From positions 4,278,001 through 4,342,000 of the forward strand of contig NZ_CP102592.1 in the NCBI RefSeq assembly GCF_025666195.1: a DNA stretch of 64,000 bases, read 5' to 3'. Source of the stretch: Xanthomonas sp. CFBP 8443 (GTDB lineage Bacteria > Pseudomonadota > Gammaproteobacteria > Xanthomonadales > Xanthomonadaceae). The translations under genes and the position numbers were made by a program. Below are positions 10,138-18,002 of this stretch, piece after piece. Within the stretch, counting starts at the first letter, position 1. Each line of letters starts with the position of its first letter. The notes under the pieces were generated by a model. The model had not been told where the DNA came from and did not search any database. It saw only the letters and a program-made list of their open reading frames with translations.

Positions 10138-12123
10138 GTGTCGGAGTTGACTGTAGCCAACCTCCTGCAGGCCGCAGCCAAGGCGTCGTCTGTCGCCGAG
10201 GCGGAGCCGGCATTGCTGGCGCGGATGCGCCATTTCCGCCAGATCGAACCGCTGCCGCCGGCACTGGCGCGGTCCTGGCAACGCTGCCTGGACGAGTACG
10301 GGCTGAACCCGGACGCCACGCCTTCGCCGATGGTCCACGACGGCAGCGGGCTGCGCGAGCGCCAGCAACGGCTGGAGGAAGTGCTGCGCATCGCCAAGGT
10401 GGAGATGGAGAACCTCTACGAGCAGATCGCCGGCGGCGGCTACGCGGTGGTGGTCGCCGACGCCGAGGCCACCGTGCTGCACAGCGTGCAGGACCCGGCG
10501 CTGCTGCGCGAGTTCCGCCAGACCGGGCTGTTCTGCGGCGCCAGCTGGGCCGAGCGCTACCAGGGCACCAACGGCATTGGCACCTGCGCGGTGGAACGCA
10601 GCGCGCTGGGCGTGCACCGCGGCGAGCACTACCTGGTCCGGCACCTGCCGCTGTCGTGCAGCGGCGCGCCGATCCTGGACCCGCACGGCGACCTGCTGGC
10701 GGTGCTGGACGCCTCCACCCCCGACGCGCGCGACACCAAGCTGGTGCAGCGCCATACCAGCGCGCTGGTGCGCATGTCGGCGGCGCAGATCGCGCGTTCG
10801 TATTTCCTGGAGCAGTACCGGCACGCGTGGATCCTGCGCTTCCACAGCCGCCCGGAATTCGCCGGCCTGCTGCACGAGGCGCTGATGGCGATCGGCGAGG
10901 ACGGCCGCGTGCTGGCGGTCAACGAAGCGGCGCTGGAACAGCTCGGCAAGGGCGAGCGCGGGCTGCTGGTCGGGCGCGACATTTCGCAGGTGATGCAGCT
11001 GGACTTCGACACGGTGGAGCAGCGCGCGCGCAACGAGGCCAGCACGCTGTGGTCGATCCGCTGCGCCTGCCACGGGCGCCGCTTCTTCGCCCTGGCGCAG
11101 CCGCCGCGCCGCGACGCGGCCGCTGGCCGCGCGCACGCCGCCAGCGCCGACAGCGGCGAGGCCGTGTATGCGCGCGAGCACGTCGGCTCCGATCCGCGCA
11201 TGCGCCACAACCTGGACAACGCGCTGAAGCTGGCCGCGCATCGCGTGTCGATCCTGCTGTGCGGCGCCACCGGCACCGGCAAGGAAGAATTCGCCAAGGC
11301 GGTGCACCGCAGCTCGCCGTGGGCGGCGCGGCCGTTCGTGGCGGTGAACTGCGCGGCGATCCCGGAAGCGCTGATCGAGAGCGAGCTGTTCGGCTACGCA
11401 CGCGGCGCCTTCACCGATGCCGCGCGCGAGGGCCGCCACGGCAAGCTGCTGCAGGCCAGTGGCGGCACCCTGTTCCTGGACGAGATCGGCGACATGCCGC
11501 TGCCGCTGCAGACGCGGCTGCTGCGCGTGCTGGAAGAACAGAGCGTGACCCCGCTGGGCAGCGACCGGGCGATGCCGCTGGAACTGCACGTGATCAGCGC
11601 CAGCCACCGCGACCTGGGGCAGATGGTGGCCGTCGGCGAGTTCCGCGAGGACCTGTACTACCGCCTCAACGGCGTGGTGCTGCACCTGCCGCCGTTGCGC
11701 GAACGCAGCGACAAGGCCGAACTGATCCGCACCCTGCTGCGCGAGGAGAGCGGCGAGCGCCACGTGCGGATCAGCGAGGACGCGCTGCACAAGCTGCTCA
11801 GCTACGCCTGGCCGGGCAACCTGCGGCAGCTGCGCAACGTGCTGCGCACCGCCGCGGTGCTGTGCGCCGACGGCATGATCCGCATCTCCAACCTGCCGCA
11901 GGAAATCGTCGACGCCGACAGCGGCCCGTGCCTGGTCAACGGCGACGCGGTCGCCGCCGACGACATGCCCGGCCGCGCCGCCCTGGACAGCGCCGAACGC
12001 AGCGTGCTGCAGCAGCAATTGGAACGGCACCGCTGGAACGTCAGCCGCACCGCCGACGCGCTCGGCATCAGCCGCAACACCCTGTACCGCAAGCTGCGCA
12101 AGCATGGGTTGGCGACGGTCTGA
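10138..12123 (+). CDS. AcoR-like sigma-54-dependent activator
   Basis: The 661-residue protein is an enhancer-binding activator of the AcoR type. A GAF-like sensor occupies about residues 65-205 and a PAS-like segment about 245-315. The AAA+ domain has Walker A GATGTGKE (376-383) and Walker B GGTLFLDEIG (442-451). A Fis-type helix-turn-helix is at the end (WNVSRTADALGISRNTLYRKL). The sigma-54 contact loop reads GAFTDA (423-428) instead of the usual GAFTGA. AcoR relatives activate acetoin and alcohol catabolism genes. Here it converges on the alcohol-oxidation operon, whose first gene has a perfect -24/-12 promoter. I chose the GTG at 10138 because an AGGGG motif precedes it by six bases; an upstream GTG at 10093 is possible. 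Confidence 0.88.
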   Translation: MSELTVANLLQAAAKASSVAEAEPALLARMRHFRQIEPLPPALARSWQRCLDEYGLNPDATPSPMVHDGSGLRERQQRLEEVLRIAKVEMENLYEQIAGGGYAVVVADAEATVLHSVQDPALLREFRQTGLFCGASWAERYQGTNGIGTCAVERSALGVHRGEHYLVRHLPLSCSGAPILDPHGDLLAVLDASTPDARDTKLVQRHTSALVRMSAAQIARSYFLEQYRHAWILRFHSRPEFAGLLHEALMAIGEDGRVLAVNEAALEQLGKGERGLLVGRDISQVMQLDFDTVEQRARNEASTLWSIRCACHGRRFFALAQPPRRDAAAGRAHAASADSGEAVYAREHVGSDPRMRHNLDNALKLAAHRVSILLCGATGTGKEEFAKAVHRSSPWAARPFVAVNCAAIPEALIESELFGYARGAFTDAAREGRHGKLLQASGGTLFLDEIGDMPLPLQTRLLRVLEEQSVTPLGSDRAMPLELHVISASHRDLGQMVAVGEFREDLYYRLNGVVLHLPPLRERSDKAELIRTLLREESGERHVRISEDALHKLLSYAWPGNLRQLRNVLRTAAVLCADGMIRISNLPQEIVDADSGPCLVNGDAVAADDMPGRAALDSAERSVLQQQLERHRWNVSRTADALGISRNTLYRKLRKHGLATV

Positions 12124-12159
12124 GTTCCAAGCGCAACAGCCGATCGGTCATGCCATCCC

Positions 12160-12237
12160 TGTAGGAGCGGCTTCAGCCGCGACCCCGAAGTCGGATGCCC
12201 TCCAGCTTCGGGGTCGCGGCTGAAGCCGCTCCTACAG
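12160..12237. repeat. REP-like palindromic element
   Basis: Two inverted copies of TGTAGGAGCGGCTTCAGCCG with the following CGAC end face each other around a short centre. Each arm contains its own hairpin GCGGCT-TCA-AGCCGC-like core. It lies just after the AcoR-like gene. Confidence 0.85.
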
Positions 12238-12330
12238 AAAAGCCGTCGCCCGATGCAGGAATGAAAGAGCCAGCGCTTTGTACGGCGATGTCCATCCGCC
12301 GTTTGCGACACCCCACCCGCACCGTTTTTT

Positions 12331-12409
12331 TTAGGAGGGCTTCAGTCCCGACTGTCACCGAAGCCGAAGGCTATCCGGCTTCGATGTCGCGACTGAAGTC
12401 GCTCCCACA
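12331..12409. repeat. REP-like palindromic element, mixed arms
   Basis: The left arm has the GGGCTTCAGTCCC form and the right arm the GCGACTGAAGTCGC form. The centre carries a separate GAAGCCGAAGG...CCGGCTTC dyad. Confidence 0.75.
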
Positions 12410-12572
12410 ACAGCCGTGGCCTGGCGATGCGCGTCCGCGGTCAGCGGAATCGCCCGTCCCGTCCTAGAGAACCGCCAGCGCAAGCCAACTTAGCATCGGC
12501 GATCAAAGAGCCGGCGCTCGCCGATGCGATGTCATTCGAACCGTTGGCAATCTCTATCCGCACTCCGCTTTT

Positions 12573-12653
12573 TGTGGGAGGGACTTCAGTCCCGACGACC
12601 ACCGAAGCCGGAGGCTGTCCGGCTTCGGTGTCGCGGCTGAAGCCGCTCCTACA
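12573..12653. repeat. REP-like palindromic element, mixed arms
   Basis: The left arm has GGGACTTCAGTCCC and the right arm GCGGCTGAAGCCGC. The two halves therefore come from different subtypes. Confidence 0.75.
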
Positions 12654-12758
12654 ATAATGCGGGGCCTGGCGGGTAGCAGTCAGCGTGGCGGGCCACCAGT
12701 GGCGGCTTCGCTCGCGTGTTCCACAGCGCCGAGCACCGCGGCAGGCAGCGCGCGCCTC

Positions 12759-15155
12759 CTAGAACCGCCAGCGCAAGCCCACCTGGTACTGGCGTGGCGC
12801 GCCGGGGGCGACGAAGCGCGAGGGGCCGTCCTCGACCGCGGCGTCCTGCGGGCGCGCCAGCGCGCCGTCGGGAAACAGGTCCTCGGCGATCGCCGCATAG
12901 GTCTCGTAGCGGCGGTCGAACAGGTTGTTGACCCGCAGGTACAGCGACAGGCCCTCGGCGATCTGCCAGGTCCCGTGCACGTCGATCAACGCGTAGCCGC
13001 CGGTGGACAGGTCGTGGCGCGCCGCATCCTCACCGTCCTCGGCATTCTCTGCCAGCCCGTCCTCGTTGCCGCTGGCCACGCGCCGCGAGAACGCGCGCAG
13101 ATCCGCGCCCAGTGCCAGTTGCGCCAGCGCCTGCCATTCCAGGCCCAGCTTCAGCGTGTTGCGCGGCAGGCCGGCGATGCGCATGCCCGGATGCAGGTCG
13201 ATGGTGCGTTCGCCCGATTGCAGCTCGCCGTCGCTGCGGTAGGTCGCATCCAGGTAGCTGTAGCCGGCGAACCAGCGCAGCGCGCCGCTGCTGGCGCGGT
13301 AGCTCAGGTCCGCGCCCTGGTAGCGGGTGCGGTCGACGTTGTCGAAGTAGCCAAGCTGGGTGTTCGGCGCGCGCAGGAACAGGATGTCGTCGCGGTTGTC
13401 GGCGCGGTACAGCGAGGCGTTGAAGGCCTGGTCCGGCGACGGGTTCCAGCGCAGTCCCACTTCGTAGGTGCGCGAGACGATCTGCTCCAGGCGCGGATCG
13501 GCCTGCAGCCCGGTCGGCAGCCGGCAGGGTCGTGCCGGATCGGCGCAGCCCAGTTCGATCGCGGTCGGCGCGCGGCTGTTCTGCGAGGCCGAGGCGAAGG
13601 CGGTGAAGCCGCCGCCCAGGCGCTGGGTGATGCCCAGCGACGGGTTGGCCTTGGCGAACACGAAGCGCTCGCGCGGCAGCGCGCCATCCTCGGCGGTGGA
13701 CAGCACGTTGCTGACCTCGACCCGGTTCCAGCGCAACGCCGCGGTCACGTGCGTGGCCTCGGCGACTTCCCAGGTATCGGCGGCGAACACGCCCAGCGTG
13801 CTGCTGCGGCCGCTGACCCCGGAAAAGAATTCGCGCTCCTCGTCGGGATCGGCGGCGACGGAGCGGTCGTCCTGCACGAAACCCTCCTGTTCGTACTGCC
13901 GGTAACGCACCCGGTTGCGGTCGTAGGTGGCGCCGACGCTGAGCGCATGCGCGCCGGCCTGGTGGCTGAAGTTCAGCGCCACGCCTTCGGCGCGCTGGCG
14001 CATCTGCGTGGTGTTGAGCACGCCGCTGTGCAGCGCATCGGCCTCGGCGCGCGGCACCTCGCAGTCGTCGTCCAGCGGCGTGCCGTCGGCGGCGTAGCCG
14101 TCGGCGCATTCCTCGACGAATTCCTCGTAGTCCTCGTTGATGTCGCCGTTGACCGTGTTGCGGCGGCCTTCGCGGTAATACGCCAGCAGGTGCAGCGCGG
14201 TGTCCGCGTCGAAGCGATGGTCCATCTGCGCGGTCAGCAGCGTGTTGCGATTGCGGGTCAGGTCCGGCGAGGTGTAGACCGCCTCGCGGTCGGCTTCGTA
14301 CAGCCCCGGCTCGACACCCTCGTCGGTGTAGCGGCCGCTGGGCAGCAGGCCGTTTCCGATCAGGCGGCTGCGCCCGTGCAGCAGCGACACGTCCCAGTCG
14401 GTGCGCTCGCCCTGCCGCCCCACTTTGCCGAACACGGTGCCCAGGCGGCCTTCGGAGGCGTCGCGCCAGCCGTCCTCGTCGAAGCCGGTGACCGCGACGA
14501 AGGCATGCAGGCCGTCGCGGCCGGCGTAGCCGTAGGAGGCATCCAGGCGCTTGCGCGCGCCGCTGCCGAACGACAGGTCGGCGCGCAGGCCGGGCGCGGT
14601 CAGGCCCGACTGGGTGGTGAACGCCAGCGCGCCGCCGAGCGTGTTCGGCCCGAACAACGGATTGGAACCGGGCATCAGCGCGACGCTGCGGATCGCCGCC
14701 TCCGGCATCATGTCCCAGCTGACGATGTCGGCAAACGGCTCGTTCATGCGCACCCCGTCCAGGTACACCGACACGCCCTGCGAGGCGCCCGGCAGCGCAG
14801 AGGCGCGGAAGCCGCGGAAGGTGAGATCGGTCTGGAACGGACTGCCCTGCACTTCGTTGGTGTCCACGCCGTTCATCTGCCGCAGCATGAAATCGGTGAG
14901 GTTGCCGGCCTGGCTGCGCGCGATGTCGTCGGCGTTGGCGGTCTGCACCGTGTACGGCAGGTGGTCGGCGTCGATCAGCGTGCCGGGGATCGGCGTGGCG
15001 GTGACCTCGACCCGGTCCAGCGCGGTGATCTGCGCATCGCCGGCGTTGACCGTGGTCTGCGCGCCGGCCGGCGCGGTGGCCAGGGCGACCGCGGCGGCGA
15101 CGGCCAATGCGAGCGCGCTCGCCTGCGGGGTGGTGCGTCCGTTGTGTCTGCGCAT
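12759..15155 (-). CDS. TonB-dependent outer-membrane receptor
   Basis: The 798-residue protein has a signal peptide ending near residue 32 (ALATAPAGAQ). A plug domain follows (about residues 48-170, with the VEVTATP start and FRGFRASALPGASQGVSVYLDGVRMNEPF), then a 22-strand-type barrel that ends in a terminal phenylalanine, as outer-membrane proteins do. Such receptors import chelated metals, cofactors or oligosaccharides using TonB energy. It is the last gene of the alcohol-oxidation operon, 15 bases after the alcohol dehydrogenase gene. This position suggests uptake of something the pathway needs, such as a lanthanide chelate or PQQ. The ligand cannot be told from sequence. Regions rich in Asp and Glu (EDYEEFVEECADG, DDDCEVPRAEAD) lie in a predicted loop and include two cysteines. 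Confidence 0.9.
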   Translation of the reverse strand: MRRHNGRTTPQASALALAVAAAVALATAPAGAQTTVNAGDAQITALDRVEVTATPIPGTLIDADHLPYTVQTANADDIARSQAGNLTDFMLRQMNGVDTNEVQGSPFQTDLTFRGFRASALPGASQGVSVYLDGVRMNEPFADIVSWDMMPEAAIRSVALMPGSNPLFGPNTLGGALAFTTQSGLTAPGLRADLSFGSGARKRLDASYGYAGRDGLHAFVAVTGFDEDGWRDASEGRLGTVFGKVGRQGERTDWDVSLLHGRSRLIGNGLLPSGRYTDEGVEPGLYEADREAVYTSPDLTRNRNTLLTAQMDHRFDADTALHLLAYYREGRRNTVNGDINEDYEEFVEECADGYAADGTPLDDDCEVPRAEADALHSGVLNTTQMRQRAEGVALNFSHQAGAHALSVGATYDRNRVRYRQYEQEGFVQDDRSVAADPDEEREFFSGVSGRSSTLGVFAADTWEVAEATHVTAALRWNRVEVSNVLSTAEDGALPRERFVFAKANPSLGITQRLGGGFTAFASASQNSRAPTAIELGCADPARPCRLPTGLQADPRLEQIVSRTYEVGLRWNPSPDQAFNASLYRADNRDDILFLRAPNTQLGYFDNVDRTRYQGADLSYRASSGALRWFAGYSYLDATYRSDGELQSGERTIDLHPGMRIAGLPRNTLKLGLEWQALAQLALGADLRAFSRRVASGNEDGLAENAEDGEDAARHDLSTGGYALIDVHGTWQIAEGLSLYLRVNNLFDRRYETYAAIAEDLFPDGALARPQDAAVEDGPSRFVAPGAPRQYQVGLRWRF

Positions 15156-15170
15156 GCCTGCTCCTTGGTT

Positions 15171-16280
15171 TCAGTAAAGTACGACCGACTTGATGCCCCG
15201 GCCCTCGCGGATCGCATCGAAGGCGCGGTTGATGTCCTGCAGCGGCAGCGTCTCGCTGATCAGCTCGTCGATGCGGATCTCGCCGGCCAGGTAGCGCTCG
15301 ACGTAGGCCGGCAGTTCGCTGCGGCCCTTGACCCCGCCGAACGCGCTGCCGCGCCAGGCGCGGCCGGTGACCAGCTGCAGCGGCCGCGTGCTGATCTCCT
15401 GCGCGCTCGGCGCCACCCCCAGGATGATGCTCTCGCCCCAGCCCTTGTGGCAGCACTCCAGCGCCGCGCGCATCGCGCGCACGTCGCCCACGCATTCGAA
15501 ACTGTGATCAGCGCCGCCGTCGGTGAGGTCGACGATCACCTGCTGCACCGGCGCGCCGAAATCCTTCGGGTCCAGGCAATCGGTGGCGCCCAGCGCGCGC
15601 GCCAGCTCGAACTTGTCGCGGTTGATGTCGACCACGATGATGCGCCCGGCGCGCGCCATCACCGCGCCCTGCACCACCGACAGGCCGATGCCGCCGAGCC
15701 CGAACACCGCCACGCTGTCGCCGGGCCGCACCCGCGCGGTGTTGAGCACCGCGCCGATGCCGGTGGTGACCGTGCAGCCGAGCAGGCACACCTTGTCCAG
15801 CGGCGCGGACGGATGGATCTTGGCCACCGCGATTTCCGGCAGCACGGTGTACTCGGCGAAGGTGCTGGTGCCCATGTAGTGCAGGATCGGCCGCCCGCGA
15901 TGCGAGAAGCGGCTGCTGCCGTCGGGCATCAGCCCGCGGTCCTGGCTGGCGCGGATCGCCTGGCACAGGTTGGTGCGGCCGGAACGGCAGAACTTGCACA
16001 CCCCGCATTCGGGCATGTACAGCGGGATCACGTGATCGCCGGGGCGCACGCTGCTCACGCCGATGCCGACTTCCTCGACCACGCCGGCGCCTTCCTGGCC
16101 CAGGATCACCGGGAACGCGGCATCGGGATCGGCGCCGGACAGGGTGCTGGCGTCGCTGTGGCACACGCCGCTGGCGACCATGCGCACCAGCACCTCGCCG
16201 GCCTTGGGCGGCTGCAGGTCCACCTCCTCGATGGCCAGCGGCTGGTTCGCCGCCCAGGCGACCGCGGCTCGCGTCTTCAT
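15171..16280 (-). CDS. Class III-type zinc alcohol dehydrogenase, zinc ligand altered
   Basis: The 369-residue cytoplasmic protein is collinear with FrmA/AdhC, the NAD+-dependent S-(hydroxymethyl)glutathione dehydrogenase. The structural zinc cysteines are present (C92, C95, C98, C106), as is the NAD-binding [15 protein letters not shown]. Of the three catalytic zinc ligands, Cys40 (GVCHSD) and Cys169 (CLLGC) are kept, but the histidine of the GHE motif is glutamine (LGQEGAG, Q62). This may change or weaken catalytic zinc binding. In the operon it would oxidise the aldehyde formed by the PQQ dehydrogenase (as the glutathione adduct, if formaldehyde) or act on an alcohol directly. I leave the symbol blank because of the altered site. 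Confidence 0.85.
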   Translation of the reverse strand: MKTRAAVAWAANQPLAIEEVDLQPPKAGEVLVRMVASGVCHSDASTLSGADPDAAFPVILGQEGAGVVEEVGIGVSSVRPGDHVIPLYMPECGVCKFCRSGRTNLCQAIRASQDRGLMPDGSSRFSHRGRPILHYMGTSTFAEYTVLPEIAVAKIHPSAPLDKVCLLGCTVTTGIGAVLNTARVRPGDSVAVFGLGGIGLSVVQGAVMARAGRIIVVDINRDKFELARALGATDCLDPKDFGAPVQQVIVDLTDGGADHSFECVGDVRAMRAALECCHKGWGESIILGVAPSAQEISTRPLQLVTGRAWRGSAFGGVKGRSELPAYVERYLAGEIRIDELISETLPLQDINRAFDAIREGRGIKSVVLY

Positions 16281-16327
16281 TCAGCTCTCCCCGACATCCT
16301 GCTGCCGCGCCGCATGCGTCCCTCGCC

Positions 16328-17350
16328 TCACCGCGCGATGACCACACCCCAGGGCATCTCGCCCACTGCGATCTGCTTGATCTCCTTCATCGTCGTCGTG
16401 TCGATGACGCTCACGCTGTTGGAGCGGCCATTGGCCACGTACAGCTTCTTGCCGTCGGCGGTGAGCGCCGGATTCCACGGCCGCTGCCCGACCGGGATCT
16501 CGGCCAGGGTGCTGCGCGCCGCCGGATCGATCACGCTGACCGTGCCGGCGCCGCCGTTGGACGCGTAGACGCGGCTGCCGTCGTGCGAGATGGTCACCCC
16601 GGCGGTGCGCTGCCCGGCCGGAATGCTGGCCACGCGCCGCCGCGCGACCAGGTCGACCACGTCGACCACGTGGGCCGACTCCTGCGCCACGTACACGGTG
16701 TTGCCGTCCGGCGCGAACGCCATGCCGCGCGGATGGCCGCTGGTGGCGATGACGCCGGTGGACTTGCCGGCCTTCAGGTCGATCACGTCGAGGTCGTCGG
16801 AGCCTTCGTTGCTGGTCAGCAACAGCGCGCCGTCGGGGCTGTACACGCAATGTTCCGGCGCCTGCCCCTGGGTGGCGATGCGCGCGCCGATCGCGAAACT
16901 GGCCGGATCGATCAGCATCACCTGATTCTGCCCTTCCACGCACACCGCGAACTGCTCGCCGTTCGGCGACACGGCGATGCCCTCGGCGTTCTCGCCGATG
17001 TCCACGCTGCGCAGTATGCGGTCCTGCGCGGTATCCAGTTCCAGCAACCGGTGGCCCTGCGCGTCGATCACGTACAGGTGCCCGGCCGGCCCGGGCAGGA
17101 TCTGCTGCAGGCGCTTGCCGAGCTGGCCCTGCGCGGACAGCGTGCGCAGCACCACGTCGGTGCCGGTGTCGATCACCGAGATGGTGCCGGCGCGCTGGTT
17201 CGGCACGTAGGCCAGCGCGGCCGCCGGCGGTGCGGGCGGCTTGGCCGCGGCGCTGTCGGCGGCGGGCGCCGGCGCGCGCTGGCAGGCCGCACCGGCCGAC
17301 AGCAGCGCCAGCGCAGCGATGCCCAGCATGCGTCGTGCCGCTGACCTCAT
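16328..17350 (-). CDS. PQQ-pathway-associated beta-propeller protein (YncE-like)
   Basis: The 340-residue exported protein consists of repeated YVANxxSNSVSVIDTxT-type blades, giving a seven-bladed YVTN/YncE-like propeller from about residue 45 to the end. Proteins of this type are found next to PQQ-dependent dehydrogenases, and their role is not established. The N-terminus is a signal sequence ending at LSAGAAC (Cys23), which could be a lipobox, though a weak one. The ATG overlaps the stop codon of the cytochrome gene (ATGA), so the two are coupled. An electron carrier docking or scaffold role is only an inference. Confidence 0.82.
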   Translation of the reverse strand: MRSAARRMLGIAALALLSAGAACQRAPAPAADSAAAKPPAPPAAALAYVPNQRAGTISVIDTGTDVVLRTLSAQGQLGKRLQQILPGPAGHLYVIDAQGHRLLELDTAQDRILRSVDIGENAEGIAVSPNGEQFAVCVEGQNQVMLIDPASFAIGARIATQGQAPEHCVYSPDGALLLTSNEGSDDLDVIDLKAGKSTGVIATSGHPRGMAFAPDGNTVYVAQESAHVVDVVDLVARRRVASIPAGQRTAGVTISHDGSRVYASNGGAGTVSVIDPAARSTLAEIPVGQRPWNPALTADGKKLYVANGRSNSVSVIDTTTMKEIKQIAVGEMPWGVVIAR

Positions 17351-17925
17351 GGAGCCGCGCCCGCGGTCTTGTTGATCGAGTGGATGAAGGCCAGCAGCTT
17401 TTCGGTGTCGCCCTCTTTGAGCACCGGCGCGAACGGCGGCATCTGCCCGACCACCTTCTCATGGCCGACCCGGACCTTGCCGTGCGCGGTCATGCCGGCG
17501 GTGCCTTCGTCGATCAGCGCGCGCAGCGTGTCGTCGTCGTGGCCGTAGACCCACACGTCGTTGGTCAGCGGCGGGCACATGCCGCCGCCGCCGGTGCCGC
17601 CGTGGCAGGCGCTGCAGCCGGCCGACATGAAGATCTTCTTGCCTTCGGCGGCCAGCTCCGGGGTCACCTTCACCGGCGGGCCCTTCGGAATCGGGGTGAC
17701 TGCCGCCGGCGGCGGGGTCGCGGCGGCGGCCGCCGGCGCAGCGGCCGGGGCGGTGTTGGACGCAGGTGCGGCCGCGGGGGCGGCCGACGCGGCGGCAGGC
17801 GCAGCGGCGGCGGGCGCGGAAGGCGGGGCATCCTTGCCGCAGGCGGCCAGGACCAGGGTCAACGCGAACAGGGACAGGGACAGCAGCTTCGGCACGACGG
17901 AACGGCGGACGACGGCATTGCGCAT
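17347..17925 (-). CDS. Lipoprotein c-type cytochrome (XoxG-like role)
   Basis: The 192-residue protein begins with a signal peptide and a clear lipobox (LVLAAC, then GKDAPP). A linker of about 50 residues, almost all Ala and Pro, leads to a single class I cytochrome c domain with the haem motif CSACH and a later methionine in QMPPFAP that can be the sixth ligand. Its expected role is to accept electrons from the PQQ dehydrogenase encoded upstream and pass them to the terminal oxidase. The lipid anchor and flexible linker would let the haem domain swing between partners at a membrane. The start is the ATG at 17925. Confidence 0.88.
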   Translation of the reverse strand: MRNAVVRRSVVPKLLSLSLFALTLVLAACGKDAPPSAPAAAAPAAASAAPAAAPASNTAPAAAPAAAAATPPPAAVTPIPKGPPVKVTPELAAEGKKIFMSAGCSACHGGTGGGGMCPPLTNDVWVYGHDDDTLRALIDEGTAGMTAHGKVRVGHEKVVGQMPPFAPVLKEGDTEKLLAFIHSINKTAGAAP

Positions 17926-18002
17926 GGGGAAAGAACCTTTGCGGGACGGACTGTGGGGACGTAAACGCCGCGGCTGCGGCGCGAGCAGGAAGAGCGTGGC
18001 GA

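Larger units (their letters stand above)
12124..12758. other. Intergenic region with three REP-like palindromes
   Basis: This 635-base region between two converging genes holds three REP-like inverted-repeat elements, listed separately. I see no gene in it. The elements may act as bidirectional terminators. Confidence 0.6.

Noticed and set aside
8851..12105. A 1084-codon minus-strand frame spanning the PfkB and AcoR-like genes
   Set aside because: It runs antisense through two well-supported genes and the repeat-rich gap between them, and its composition is that of a shadow frame.
12159..12653. The repeated palindromes as a CRISPR array
   Set aside because: The units are palindromic pairs with irregular spacing, and there are no uniform unique spacers or cas genes.
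12657..16568. A 1303-codon plus-strand frame opposite the TonB receptor and alcohol dehydrogenase genes
   Set aside because: No recognisable domain, and the codon pattern mirrors the real genes on the minus strand.
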